Of a DNA stretch of 41,662 nt, positions 26,975-34,110 are shown one piece after another. The position numbers were made by a program, and so were the translations under genes. Each line of letters opens with the position of its first letter. Positions within the stretch are counted from its first letter, which is position 1. Source of the stretch: Bog-752 sp963799395 (GTDB taxonomy: Bacteria > Actinomycetota > Thermoleophilia > UBA2241). The notes under the pieces are model-generated. The model was given only the letters and a program-made list of their open reading frames with translations, was not told where the DNA came from and ran no database searches. The stretch is from the NCBI GenBank assembly GCA_963799395.1, contig CAWCWZ010000036.1, positions 1-41,662 on the forward strand, in the 5' to 3' direction.

Positions 26975-27505
26975 TCAGGCGCTCCTCTCTGCCGCGACGG
27001 CGTCGGCGGCGTACTGCTCGAGGATGGCGCCGATCCGCTTGGGCTTGACGCGGTGGTGCACGTCGTCGTCGATCATGATCACGGGCGCGAGGCCGCAGGC
27101 GCCGAAGCAGCGCCCGACCTCGAGCGAGAAGTTGCGGTCGTCGGTCGTGCCGCCGACGTCGATCGCGAGGTCCTTGCGGAGGGCGTCGAGCACGCCCACG
27201 CCGCCGCGCACGTAGCAGGCCGTGCCCAGGCACACCCTGATGACGTGCTTGCCGCGCGGCACGGTCGAGAAGAACGAGTAGAAGCCGACCACGCCGGCGA
27301 CCTCGCTGTAGGGCTTGTTCAGCTTGAAGGCGACGTGCTTGAGGGCGACCTCGGGCAGATAGCCGAAGATGCCCTGGGCAAGCTGCAGCACCGGGATCAG
27401 GGCCCCCGGCCTGTCCTGGTAGCCGGCGATTACGTCGTCGAGGCGGGCGAGCAGCTCCTCCTCGCTGGCTTCCTCGCAACTGCACTGTTGCAAGACTTCG
27501 GTCAT
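26975..27505 (-). CDS. NuoE/HndA-type [2Fe-2S] subunit of hydrogenase 2
   Basis: A 176-aa protein with a helical N-terminal domain (ELLARLDDVIAGYQDRPGAL, IPVLQLAQGIFGYLPE) and a thioredoxin-like [2Fe-2S] domain with ligands Cys 92, 97, 133 and 137 (VCLGTACYVRGG, CFGACGLAPV). It is the usual 24-kDa-type partner of NuoF and transfers electrons inside the NAD(P)H-hydrogenase complex. Its ATG overlaps the stop of the preceding HATPase gene (ATGA). Intact, normal length. It is the stand-alone counterpart of the NuoE part fused to NuoF in operon B. Confidence 0.95.
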   Translation of the reverse strand: MTEVLQQCSCEEASEEELLARLDDVIAGYQDRPGALIPVLQLAQGIFGYLPEVALKHVAFKLNKPYSEVAGVVGFYSFFSTVPRGKHVIRVCLGTACYVRGGVGVLDALRKDLAIDVGGTTDDRNFSLEVGRCFGACGLAPVIMIDDDVHHRVKPKRIGAILEQYAADAVAAERSA

Positions 27506-28176
27506 CCCACGCTCCTTTTCTGCTGTCGCAAATCCACAGTGTCGTCCACTGTCTTGGTCGTTCTGGCTGGGGCCGGTGAGGGGCCGTGGTGGTCGGGTGT
27601 GACGTCGCCGCCGGCCGCCGCGGCGTCGGTCGCGGCGCCCGGCGCGGCCACGGCGGCCGTGTCGAGCGGCCGCGCGTCGGCGCGCGCCAGGATGGCGGCG
27701 CAGCGCCTGGCGACCGGACCGAAGGCGGCGAGCTCGCCGCCCTGGGCCAGGCAGGCGTCGGCGCCGGCGCCGACCTCGAGCGTGAGGTCGGCCTGCGGGT
27801 TCGTCGCGGCCATGACGGCCACCGTCTCGACGACGTCGCCCAGCGGCGGCCGGTCGACGTGTGAGAGGCCGAGGAGCGCCTCGATCGCGACGCCGCCCAG
27901 CTCGCGCGAGCGGTGCATCGTCAAGTGGCCGCCGGCGGCCTCGGCGGCCTCGCGGAACAGCGGCAGGCCGAGCCCGGTCTTCTTGCCGGCCTTGGTGGTG
28001 AAGAAGGGGTCGGTCGCCTGGTCGGGGCTGACATCGAGGCCGGGCCCGTCGTCTTCGACCACGATCGACAGCTCGTCGCGCGGCGGCTCGATCCAGACAC
28101 GCACGGCCACCCGGCCGGCGCCGGCGCGCAGCGAGTTCTCGATCATCTCGAGGATGTAGAGCGACAGGTCATGCAT
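27502..28176 (-). CDS. HATPase_c (GHKL) protein without HisKA domain
   Basis: A 224-aa protein. Residues 1-110 form a GHKL ATP-binding fold: N-box (LYILEMIENSLRAGAGR), G1 (VEDDGPGLDVSPD), the lid (DPFFTTKAGKKTGLGLPLFR) and GGHLTMHRS. There is no histidine-containing dimerisation helix, so it is not an ordinary sensor kinase; it may be a Ser kinase, anti-sigma-like factor or partner to a receiver. The second half is Ala/Asp-rich and low in complexity, ending DTVDLRQQKRSVG. It overlaps PHP upstream by 8 nt and nuoE downstream by 4 nt. I recall similar small ATPases beside trimeric [FeFe]-hydrogenase genes in Clostridia and Thermotogae. Confidence 0.8.
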   Translation of the reverse strand: MHDLSLYILEMIENSLRAGAGRVAVRVWIEPPRDELSIVVEDDGPGLDVSPDQATDPFFTTKAGKKTGLGLPLFREAAEAAGGHLTMHRSRELGGVAIEALLGLSHVDRPPLGDVVETVAVMAATNPQADLTLEVGAGADACLAQGGELAAFGPVARRCAAILARADARPLDTAAVAAPGAATDAAAAGGDVTPDHHGPSPAPARTTKTVDDTVDLRQQKRSVG

Positions 28177-28924
28177 CGGCGACGATCCTGCCCTGGCGCT
28201 GTTTGACGGCGAGCACGAGCTCGGGGAACGTGGGCGCCTCGAGGGTCAGCTCGGTGGCCACGCAGCCCACATCCTCGAGGTAGTGGCTGTCCGACGAGCG
28301 CACCACCGGCAGCCGGTACTCGGCGCAGGCGGCCGCCGCCGCTGAGCCGGCCGGCGCGTGGCGCGACAGCTCGACCGCGTCGAAGCCGGCCTCATACGGA
28401 AAGAAGCCGAGCTGCGAGACGACCCCGAAGGTCGGGCGATCGACGTGCGCCGCGACCGCGAGGCCGCCGAAGCGCTTGATCAGGGCGACCGCCTCGTCGA
28501 GTCGCAGCGCGGTCGCGAGGGCGAGCGCGTGCTCGTCGTGGCCGTAGACCGTGCCGTCGGCGCTCATCAGGTACTGCTCGCCGAAGAAGCGGGTGTAGTC
28601 GTCGTCGATCGGTGGCAGGGACCGACGCACCTCGTCGGCGGCGTTGGCCGCGGCGGCGACGGTGGGGAAGAGGCCGACGACGTGGGCTTCCTCGACCGTC
28701 GTCACCTCTATGCCCGGGATGACCGCGAGACGCGGGGCGGCGGCTTCGGCAACGGCGCGCACGTTGCCGGCCGCGTTGTGGTCGCAGACGGCGATCATGT
28801 CGAGGCCGGCCGCGAGGGCGGCGTCGACGATCGCCGGCGGCGACATCTCGTCGTCGCCGCAGGGCGACAGCGCGGTATGCACGTGCAGGTCGGCGCGCAG
28901 AGTCTTCACGGGGTCAGACGCCAC
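28169..28924 (-). CDS. PHP-domain metal-dependent phosphoesterase
   Basis: A 251-aa PHP protein. Metal ligands are visible in DLHVHTALSPCGDDEM, AVCDHNAAGN, IPGIEVTTVEEAHV, HVDRPTFG and RSSDSHYLEDVG. These are the motifs of trinuclear-metal PHP phosphoesterases related to the YciV/TrpH group. It should hydrolyse a phosphomonoester or nucleotide in the cytosol; substrate unknown. The start is GTG 28924, which overlaps the end of the DRTGG gene by 11 nt. Its invariable neighbours here (DRTGG protein, GHKL ATPase) suggest a signalling or housekeeping role for the hydrogenase complex, not general metabolism. Confidence 0.88.
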   Translation of the reverse strand: MASDPVKTLRADLHVHTALSPCGDDEMSPPAIVDAALAAGLDMIAVCDHNAAGNVRAVAEAAAPRLAVIPGIEVTTVEEAHVVGLFPTVAAAANAADEVRRSLPPIDDDYTRFFGEQYLMSADGTVYGHDEHALALATALRLDEAVALIKRFGGLAVAAHVDRPTFGVVSQLGFFPYEAGFDAVELSRHAPAGSAAAAACAEYRLPVVRSSDSHYLEDVGCVATELTLEAPTFPELVLAVKQRQGRIVADA

Positions 28925-29267
28925 GGCCGCCGGTCACGCCCAGAGCGAACAGGCGGCCGACGACCTCGAAGGTGTCGGCGTCGGTGGCGTAGAGCTGGAG
29001 GTCCTCGGCGACGGCCTTGGCGATCACCTCGGCGTCGGGCACACGACCCGACGAGAAGACGACGCCGGCGAGCTCGGCGTGGCTGGCCACGGCGACGACG
29101 TTCAAATGCACCTGCAGGGTGACGAGCACGCCGCCCTCGGGGGCGTTGGCGAGGACGTCGGACAGCAGGTCGGACGCGTAGCCCGCCGTGACTTCGGCGT
29201 CGGCGCCGGCGAGGGTGGGCGTCAGGTTCTTGAGGTCGAGCTTCTCGGCGATGGTCTCGAGGTTCAT
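28914..29267 (-). CDS. Stand-alone DRTGG-domain protein
   Basis: A 117-aa DRTGG-type domain: MNLETIAEKLDLKNLTPTL, then VTAGYASDLLSDVLANAPEG, a strand-rich middle (GVLVTLQVHLNVVAVASHAE, AGVVFSSGRVPD) and LQLYATDADTFEVVGRLFALG. The domain is known from phosphotransacetylase N-termini, CBS-containing proteins and hydrogenase loci; its ligand is not established. The same domain is fused to Rex three genes upstream, so the locus encodes it twice. ATG 29267 is preceded by the stop of the H-domain fusion 6 nt away. Function: probably ligand sensing. Confidence 0.8.
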   Translation of the reverse strand: MNLETIAEKLDLKNLTPTLAGADAEVTAGYASDLLSDVLANAPEGGVLVTLQVHLNVVAVASHAELAGVVFSSGRVPDAEVIAKAVAEDLQLYATDADTFEVVGRLFALGVTGGRGV

Positions 29268-29272
29268 GGTCT

Positions 29273-30823
29273 TCAGCCTCCGTCGGTCGAACGGTACGGG
29301 CAAAGGGTGATGGCGGCGCGTTCGAGCACCACGTCTTCGGCGAGTGCCGCGCAGGTCGGCGCGCCGCACGCGCCGCAGTCCTTACCGGGCAGCTCGCGTC
29401 GCACGGCGTCGAGGCGGGCGAGCTTCTCGATGGCTTTGGCCATGTCGGCGTCGAGCCTGACCCCGGGCCGGGCGGCGAACGGCGCCAGGGGGGCGGCGAC
29501 GCTCGGCGCGGTGGCGGCGAGGCCGGCCGGGGCGGGCCAGCGCTCGCGCGACAGGAACGGGTCGTCGGCCAGGAGCGGCGAGCCGAAGCAGCCGCCGTCG
29601 CAGACGTACGGTTCGATCACCGCCGGAGCGGTGAGGAGGCCGTCCTCGATCTGCTCGAGGACGGCGACGACGTGGGCGATGCCGGTCACGCGCAGCACGC
29701 TGTCGTCGGCGGCGCTGGCGGCGGCCGGCGCGGCGGCGTCGCACTGCCGACCGGAGAGGCGCGACAGCACGAGGTCGCGCAGCAGGCCGGGCTCGACCGC
29801 GCGGCGTGCGGCGTCCACGCCGCGCGCCGCGAGGGCGCTGCGCTGGCCCGGGCACGACACGACGTAGGCGGCGCTCGAGTCGGTCGCCGCGGCGGCGAGC
29901 GACTCCCACGGCGAGGCGAACGGCGCCAGGTGGCCGAGCAGCGACGGAAAGCGCAGCTCGATCAGGTCGACGACCGACGGACAGACCGGCGAGAGGACGG
30001 GCTGCGGCCGCTCGCCGGCGGCGGCCTGGGCGACGACCTCGTGGCGCAGGGCGTCCTCGAAGGAGTCGATCGAGCGCACCTCGGCAAAGCCGGCCTCGGC
30101 GAGCGCGTCGCACACGCAGGCGGCGGCGATGCGCTCGCCTAAGCCGGCGAGGAACGCCGGCGGCACCGCGAGCGAGACGGCTCCGAGCCGCTCGGCGTCG
30201 GGCGCCGTGGCGGCGAGACCCAGCGCGCCGGCCTCGCAGACGGCGATACAGCAGGTGCAGTCGATGCAGAGGTGGGCGAGCACCGACGGCACGCCGTCGC
30301 GCACGCGGACGGCGCCCGTGGGACAGGCCGTCAGGCAGCGCCGGCAGTCGCGGCAGAGCTCGGCGTTCACGGCGAGCGAGAGGGCGGGCTGGGCGACCGT
30401 TCGTTCCGGTCGCAGCAGCACGCTGAAGTGCACCGTGGTGCCCTTGCCGACCTCGCTTTCGAGGGCGAAGGTGTCTGAGTTCTTGCGGATGTTGGGCAGG
30501 CCCAGACCGGCGCCGAAGCCCAGGGCGCGGGCTTCGGGCGAGGCGGTCGACCAGCCCGGCGTGAGGGCGTGGTCGAGGTCGGCGATGCCAGGGCCCTCGT
30601 CGACCACGTCGACGTCGATGTGGTGGTCGTCGAAGCTGGCTTCGAGGCGCCCGTGCTGGGCATGGATCACGACGTTCATCTCGGCTTCGTAGGCGGCGAT
30701 CATGGCGCGGCGGATGGCGTCGGAGCGGGCGCCGATCGCCTTGAGGTGCCGCTTGATGGCGCGCGACGCGGCGCCCGCCTCATGGTAGTCGCCGCCCTCG
30801 ATGTCGTAGCCGACGTGTTCCAC
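29273..30823 (-). CDS. GHKL ATPase-ferredoxin-H-domain-like fusion protein
   Basis: A 516-aa protein with four parts. Residues 20-137: RsbW/anti-sigma-type GHKL ATPase (N-box AAYEAEMNVVIHA, DEGPGIADLD, GFGAGLGLPNIRK). Residues 150-200: 2[4Fe-4S] ferredoxin (Cys 157, 160, 163, 167 and 186, 189, 192, 196). Residues 215-430: a compact hydrogenase-like H-domain with SPVCPSV (Cys 281), VVSCPGQR (Cys 324) and VCDGGCFGSP (Cys 408, 412). Residues 478-512: [4Fe-4S] motif DCGACGAPTC with Cys 483, 486, 491, 508. All four H-cluster cubane-ligand positions are Cys, but the proton-relay Cys and the conserved Lys of motif 2 are gone. GTG 30823 overlaps the end of rex by spacing (9 nt), with no Shine-Dalgarno, implying coupling. 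It looks sensory, not catalytic. Confidence 0.82.
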   Translation of the reverse strand: MEHVGYDIEGGDYHEAGAASRAIKRHLKAIGARSDAIRRAMIAAYEAEMNVVIHAQHGRLEASFDDHHIDVDVVDEGPGIADLDHALTPGWSTASPEARALGFGAGLGLPNIRKNSDTFALESEVGKGTTVHFSVLLRPERTVAQPALSLAVNAELCRDCRRCLTACPTGAVRVRDGVPSVLAHLCIDCTCCIAVCEAGALGLAATAPDAERLGAVSLAVPPAFLAGLGERIAAACVCDALAEAGFAEVRSIDSFEDALRHEVVAQAAAGERPQPVLSPVCPSVVDLIELRFPSLLGHLAPFASPWESLAAAATDSSAAYVVSCPGQRSALAARGVDAARRAVEPGLLRDLVLSRLSGRQCDAAAPAAASAADDSVLRVTGIAHVVAVLEQIEDGLLTAPAVIEPYVCDGGCFGSPLLADDPFLSRERWPAPAGLAATAPSVAAPLAPFAARPGVRLDADMAKAIEKLARLDAVRRELPGKDCGACGAPTCAALAEDVVLERAAITLCPYRSTDGG

Positions 30824-30831
30824 GACGGCGA

Positions 30832-31902
30832 TCAGGCACGCGCCGGCTGGGTGGTCGCCGGCGCCGCCGCGAGAGACTGGTAGATCAGCCCGCAGGTCTC
30901 GAACACACCGATCGGCGAGACCATCAGCGTGGTGCCGGCGCTGTCGGCCTGGGCCACGATCTCGGGCTCGGGCGAGGCGCCGTTCACAAAGCAGATCGCC
31001 GGCACGTCCATGAGCTCGGCGACGCGGATCATCTGCAGGCTCATGAGGTTGGTCACGAGGAGCGTGCGGTCGGAAGCCTCGTTCAGCAGGTCGCTGACGC
31101 GGTCGCCGGCGTAGATCTTTTCGACGATACGCTGCGGGCAGCTTTCGCCCGAGATGATCTGGGCGCCAATGCAGCGAGCCAGCTCGTCGAGCCTGACCTC
31201 GCCGCTGGCCAGCAGCGTGTCGAGCTGGCGCATGAGGGGCGCCGCGGCCTTGTCGGCCTCGGCTTCGGCCTCGGCGGCCACGGCGGCCGGCGTCTCGCGG
31301 GCGATGTAGGCGGCGGTCTCGAGAGCGGCGGTGATGTCCATGTCGATGACCGAGACGCCTTCGGGCACCTGCAGCGGCGTGGCGGCGAAGCTCACGATGC
31401 TCCTGACGCCCGCGCGCACGAGCGTGTCGGTCGCGTCCTGGGCCGCCGCCGGCGGCGTGGTGAGAATGGCGATCTCGATGCCAAGGTCGCGCACGGTCGA
31501 CTCCATGATCGCGACCGGAAAGCAGCGGCAGCCTTCGATGCGGCCGCTGGCCTTGGCGGGGTCGTCGTCGAAGGCGGCGACGATGGCCAGCTTGGGGCGG
31601 CGCCCGGCGAAGTGGGCGATGATGGAGCGGCCGAGCTTGCCGGCGCCGACGAGCGCGACGTCCTGGCGGCGGGGGCCGTCGAGAAAGCCGCCGATGCTCT
31701 CGATGCACTTGTCGACTTCGTAGCCGCGCGTGGGGCTGCCGGAGTAGCCGATCGCCATGAAGTCGCGGCGCACTTGGGCGGCGGTGAGGCCGGCCAGCTT
31801 GGCGAGCTGGTGAGAGAAGACGTGGCTCGTGCCCGCGTCGCGCAGCGAGATCAGGAGGCGCCGATAGAGGCTCATGCGAGCAATCGTCTTGCGCGAGACC
31901 AT
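30832..31902 (-). CDS. rex: Redox-sensing repressor Rex fused to a DRTGG domain
   Basis: A 356-aa protein. Residues 1-80 are the Rex winged helix (LYRRLLISLRDAG, LAKLAGLTAAQVRRDFMAIG, YEVDKCIESIGGFL); 80-215 are the Rossmann NAD(H)-binding part (ALVGAGKLGRSI, AAFDDDPAK, IAILTTPPAAAQDATD, VRSIVSFAATPLQVPEGV). After an Ala/Glu-rich linker, residues about 240-350 are a DRTGG-type domain (AQIISGESC, GDRVSDLLNEASDRTLLVTN, VSPIGVFETCGLIYQ). Ordinary Rex is about 210 aa. Rex represses at low NADH/NAD+ and is released by NADH. ATG 31902 follows GGAGGGCC. It heads operon A, behind a promoter overlapped by a Rex operator, so it should be autoregulated. Confidence 0.93.
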   Translation of the reverse strand: MVSRKTIARMSLYRRLLISLRDAGTSHVFSHQLAKLAGLTAAQVRRDFMAIGYSGSPTRGYEVDKCIESIGGFLDGPRRQDVALVGAGKLGRSIIAHFAGRRPKLAIVAAFDDDPAKASGRIEGCRCFPVAIMESTVRDLGIEIAILTTPPAAAQDATDTLVRAGVRSIVSFAATPLQVPEGVSVIDMDITAALETAAYIARETPAAVAAEAEAEADKAAAPLMRQLDTLLASGEVRLDELARCIGAQIISGESCPQRIVEKIYAGDRVSDLLNEASDRTLLVTNLMSLQMIRVAELMDVPAICFVNGASPEPEIVAQADSAGTTLMVSPIGVFETCGLIYQSLAAAPATTQPARA

Positions 31903-31956
31903 GGCCCTCCTCGAACGTCGTGCCGGCCGGAGCCAGCGTCGTTTCGTTACGTAACG

Positions 31957-31974
31957 TTGTGAAGTGATTCACAG
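31957..31974. promoter_or_regulatory. Rex operator
   Basis: TTGTGAAGTGATTCACAG matches the Rex consensus TTGTGAA-N4-TTCACAA at 17 of the 18 positions counting the free spacer; the only departure is the final base. It overlaps the last two bases of the -10 element of the rex promoter, an ideal position for repression. Confidence 0.92.
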
Positions 31975-32001
31975 CGTAACCGGGCCCCAGCGGGGTGTCA
32001 A
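31973..32001 (-). promoter_or_regulatory. Operon A (rex) promoter
   Basis: On the - strand TTGACA (32001-31996), a 17-nt spacer and TACGCT (31978-31973) form a housekeeping-sigma promoter with a perfect -35. The rex start codon lies about 70 nt downstream. Confidence 0.75.
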
Positions 32002-32247
32002 GCCGGCGACCGAGCCGGCGGAGAGGTTACGCGGCGACGGCTTGGACATGGCGTCCAAAGCGGCGCGTGTCTCTTGACACGGCGCGGCAGGCGGCCACGC
32101 TGTGAGCGCGGCGTCGAAGCGCTAAGATGTCGCTGGAGTCACGGGCACCGACTCAGGCCGTCGCCGCCCGCGAACGCTTCGTTTCGTCAGGCCAGCAAGG
32201 CTCTCCGGTTTGGCCAAACCAGAGGGCGATCCAGTGTGGAGGTACAC

Positions 32248-33522
32248 ATGTCGGTGGTCGCTGAAGACCTGAAGTCCCGCGTTCCCTTCTTCGTCGGGCA
32301 CACATCGCCGATCACCGTAGACCACGCCGAGGGCGCCTGGGTCTACGGCACCGACGGCAGCAAGTGGCTCGACTTCTGCATGGGCATCGCCGTGGCCAAC
32401 ACCGGTCACGCCCACCCGAAGGTCGTCAAGGCCGTGCAGGACCAGGCCGCCAAGATGCTGCACGCGCAGATGAACATGTACTACCACCAGCCCATGCTCG
32501 ACCTCGCCGACAAGCTGTGCGAGATCGTGCCGGGCAACTTCGACCAGGTGCTGTTCGCCAACTCCGGCGCCGAGGCCGTCGAGAACGCCGTCAAGCTGGC
32601 CAAGGGCACCCTGCGCCGGCCGGGCGTCATCGCCTTCCAGAACGCCTTCCACGGCCGCACGCACCTGGCGATGGCCATGACCGACTCGATCGCCCACTAC
32701 CGCGGTCACATGCAGCCCCTCGTGCCGTGCGTCTTCCACGCCCGCTACTGCGACCCGTTCCACACTCCGGCAGGGTTCGACCCGACCGAGTATGCGATCG
32801 ACGACCTGCGCCGCATCCTGCGCGCCGAGATCTACGGCGAGGACGTGGCCTGCATCGTGGTCGAGCCGCTGCAGGGCGAGGGCGGCTTCGTCGTGCCGAC
32901 CCCCGAGTTCTTCGCCGAGCTGCGCAAGATCTGCGACGAGACCGGCGCCCTGCTCGTCATCGACGAGATCCAGGCCGGCATGGGCCGCACCGGCAAGTGG
33001 TTCTGCCACGAGCACTACGGCGTCACCGCCGACGTCGTCACGATCGCCAAGGGCATCGCCAGCGGCCTGCCGCTGGCGGCCATCGTCAGCCGCAAGGATA
33101 TCTGGGACAAGGTCACCCCGGGTTCCATGGGCGGCACCTTCGGCGGCAACATTGTCGCCTGCGCCGCGGCCAACGCCACCATCCAGGTCATCGAGGAAGA
33201 GGGCATGCTGGCCAACGCCGCCCGTCAGGGCGACAAGCTCCAGGCCTTCTTCAAGGACATGCAGAAGACCTACCCGGCGATCGGCGACGTGCGCGGCATG
33301 GGCGTCATGGCCGCCATCGAGATCGTCAAGCCGGGCACGCGCGAGCCCGACGCCGGTCCGGCCAAGGCCTTCGTCGCCGAGGCCGCCAAGCGCAACACCA
33401 TCCTCATGGGCGCCGGCAGCATGGGCAACTGCGTCCGCTTCCTGCCGCCGCTGATGGTCACCGACGCCGACATGGAGCACGCCTTCGGCGTCTTCACCGA
33501 GGTCGCCAAGATCGTCCTCTAG
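32248..33522 (+). CDS. Class III PLP aminotransferase (GABA/acetylornithine type)
   Basis: A 424-aa fold-type I class III aminotransferase. It has the substrate-side GIAVANTGHAHPKV, the PLP phosphate site FANSGAEAVENAVKLAK, AFHGRTHLAMAMT, the PLP-ring Asp in LVIDEIQAGMGRTG, and the Schiff-base Lys in VTIAKGIASGLPLAA, followed by TFGGNIVAC. Length and pattern fit 4-aminobutyrate/2-oxoglutarate or related omega-aminotransferases more than ArgD, but substrate is not certain. ATG 32248 follows GTGGAGGTACAC. It is transcribed away from the hydrogenase operon and ends before a strong terminator, so it is probably monocistronic. Confidence 0.9.
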   Translation: MSVVAEDLKSRVPFFVGHTSPITVDHAEGAWVYGTDGSKWLDFCMGIAVANTGHAHPKVVKAVQDQAAKMLHAQMNMYYHQPMLDLADKLCEIVPGNFDQVLFANSGAEAVENAVKLAKGTLRRPGVIAFQNAFHGRTHLAMAMTDSIAHYRGHMQPLVPCVFHARYCDPFHTPAGFDPTEYAIDDLRRILRAEIYGEDVACIVVEPLQGEGGFVVPTPEFFAELRKICDETGALLVIDEIQAGMGRTGKWFCHEHYGVTADVVTIAKGIASGLPLAAIVSRKDIWDKVTPGSMGGTFGGNIVACAAANATIQVIEEEGMLANAARQGDKLQAFFKDMQKTYPAIGDVRGMGVMAAIEIVKPGTREPDAGPAKAFVAEAAKRNTILMGAGSMGNCVRFLPPLMVTDADMEHAFGVFTEVAKIVL

Positions 33523-33558
33523 GAGCGATCGGCCCGGCCGCCGGCGGGCGGCTCGGCG

Positions 33559-33598
33559 GGGCGGGCGCGGCTCCTCGAAAGAGGAGCCGCGCCCGCCC
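33559..33598 (+). terminator. Intrinsic-type stem-loop after the aminotransferase
   Basis: A perfect 18-bp GC stem (33559-33576 with 33581-33598) closed by a GAAA tetraloop, 36 nt past the stop. It is not followed by a T-run but is very stable. Confidence 0.7.
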
Positions 33599-33618
33599 CT
33601 GTGCTAGACTTCGCCACC

Positions 33619-34110
33619 ATGCACGCGCCGCCGGCCGACGGGCCGTTCCACACTCCCATCCGGGTCCGCTACGCAGAGACCGACGCCGCCGGCGTGGCCT
33701 ACTACGCGAACTACCTCGTCTACTTCGAAGTGGCGCGCGTCGAGGCCCTGCGCGCCGTCGGCATGCCGATCACCGAGGTCGAGCGGCGCGGCGTCATCCT
33801 GCCGGCCGTCAGCGCGACCTGCACCTACCACAGCCCGGCTCATCTCGACGACCTGCTCGACGTCGCCATGTGGACCGAGCACATCGGCCGCGCTTCGTTC
33901 GACTTTGGCTACGAGGTGCGTCGCGTGACCGAGGGCTCCGCTGCCGGCGGCGACCCGGACGCGGGCGGCGACGAGGCCGCCGGCACGCTGATCGCGAGCG
34001 GCGCCACGCGCCACGCCGTGGTCGCTCGCGACACCTTGAGGCCGGTGCGCATCGAAGGCTGGATTGCCGACCTCGTGGCGCGGGCACAAGAGTGGCGGCC
34101 GCCATCATGA
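33619..34110 (+). CDS. YbgC/FcbC-type hot-dog acyl-CoA thioesterase
   Basis: A 163-aa hot-dog protein. The catalytic motif is the Asp in VRYAETDAAGVAYYANYLVY, followed by the hot-dog helix FEVARVEALRAVG and strands ILPAVSATCTYHSPAHLDD, RASFDFGYEVRR. A Gly/Asp/Ala-rich loop (SAAGGDPDAGGDEAAG) is inserted before the last strands. It hydrolyses acyl- or hydroxyacyl-CoA thioesters in the cytosol. ATG 33619 is chosen to match the family start; GTG 33601 is also open. Its stop overlaps the rhomboid start (ATGA), so the two form an operon. Confidence 0.88.
   Translation: MHAPPADGPFHTPIRVRYAETDAAGVAYYANYLVYFEVARVEALRAVGMPITEVERRGVILPAVSATCTYHSPAHLDDLLDVAMWTEHIGRASFDFGYEVRRVTEGSAAGGDPDAGGDEAAGTLIASGATRHAVVARDTLRPVRIEGWIADLVARAQEWRPPS

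Larger units (their letters stand above)
31903..32247. other. Divergent intergenic region between rex and the aminotransferase
   Basis: It contains the operon A promoter and Rex operator (listed separately) and a perfect 12-nt palindrome, CGTTACGTAACG, at 31945-31956 between the operator and the rex start. Towards the aminotransferase there is a TTGACA at 32074-32079 but no good -10 at the right distance. No gene is seen. Confidence 0.6.

Noticed and set aside
31945..31956. Palindrome CGTTACGTAACG as a second Rex site
   Set aside because: It does not match TTGTGAA-N4-TTCACAA; kept only as an unassigned palindrome.
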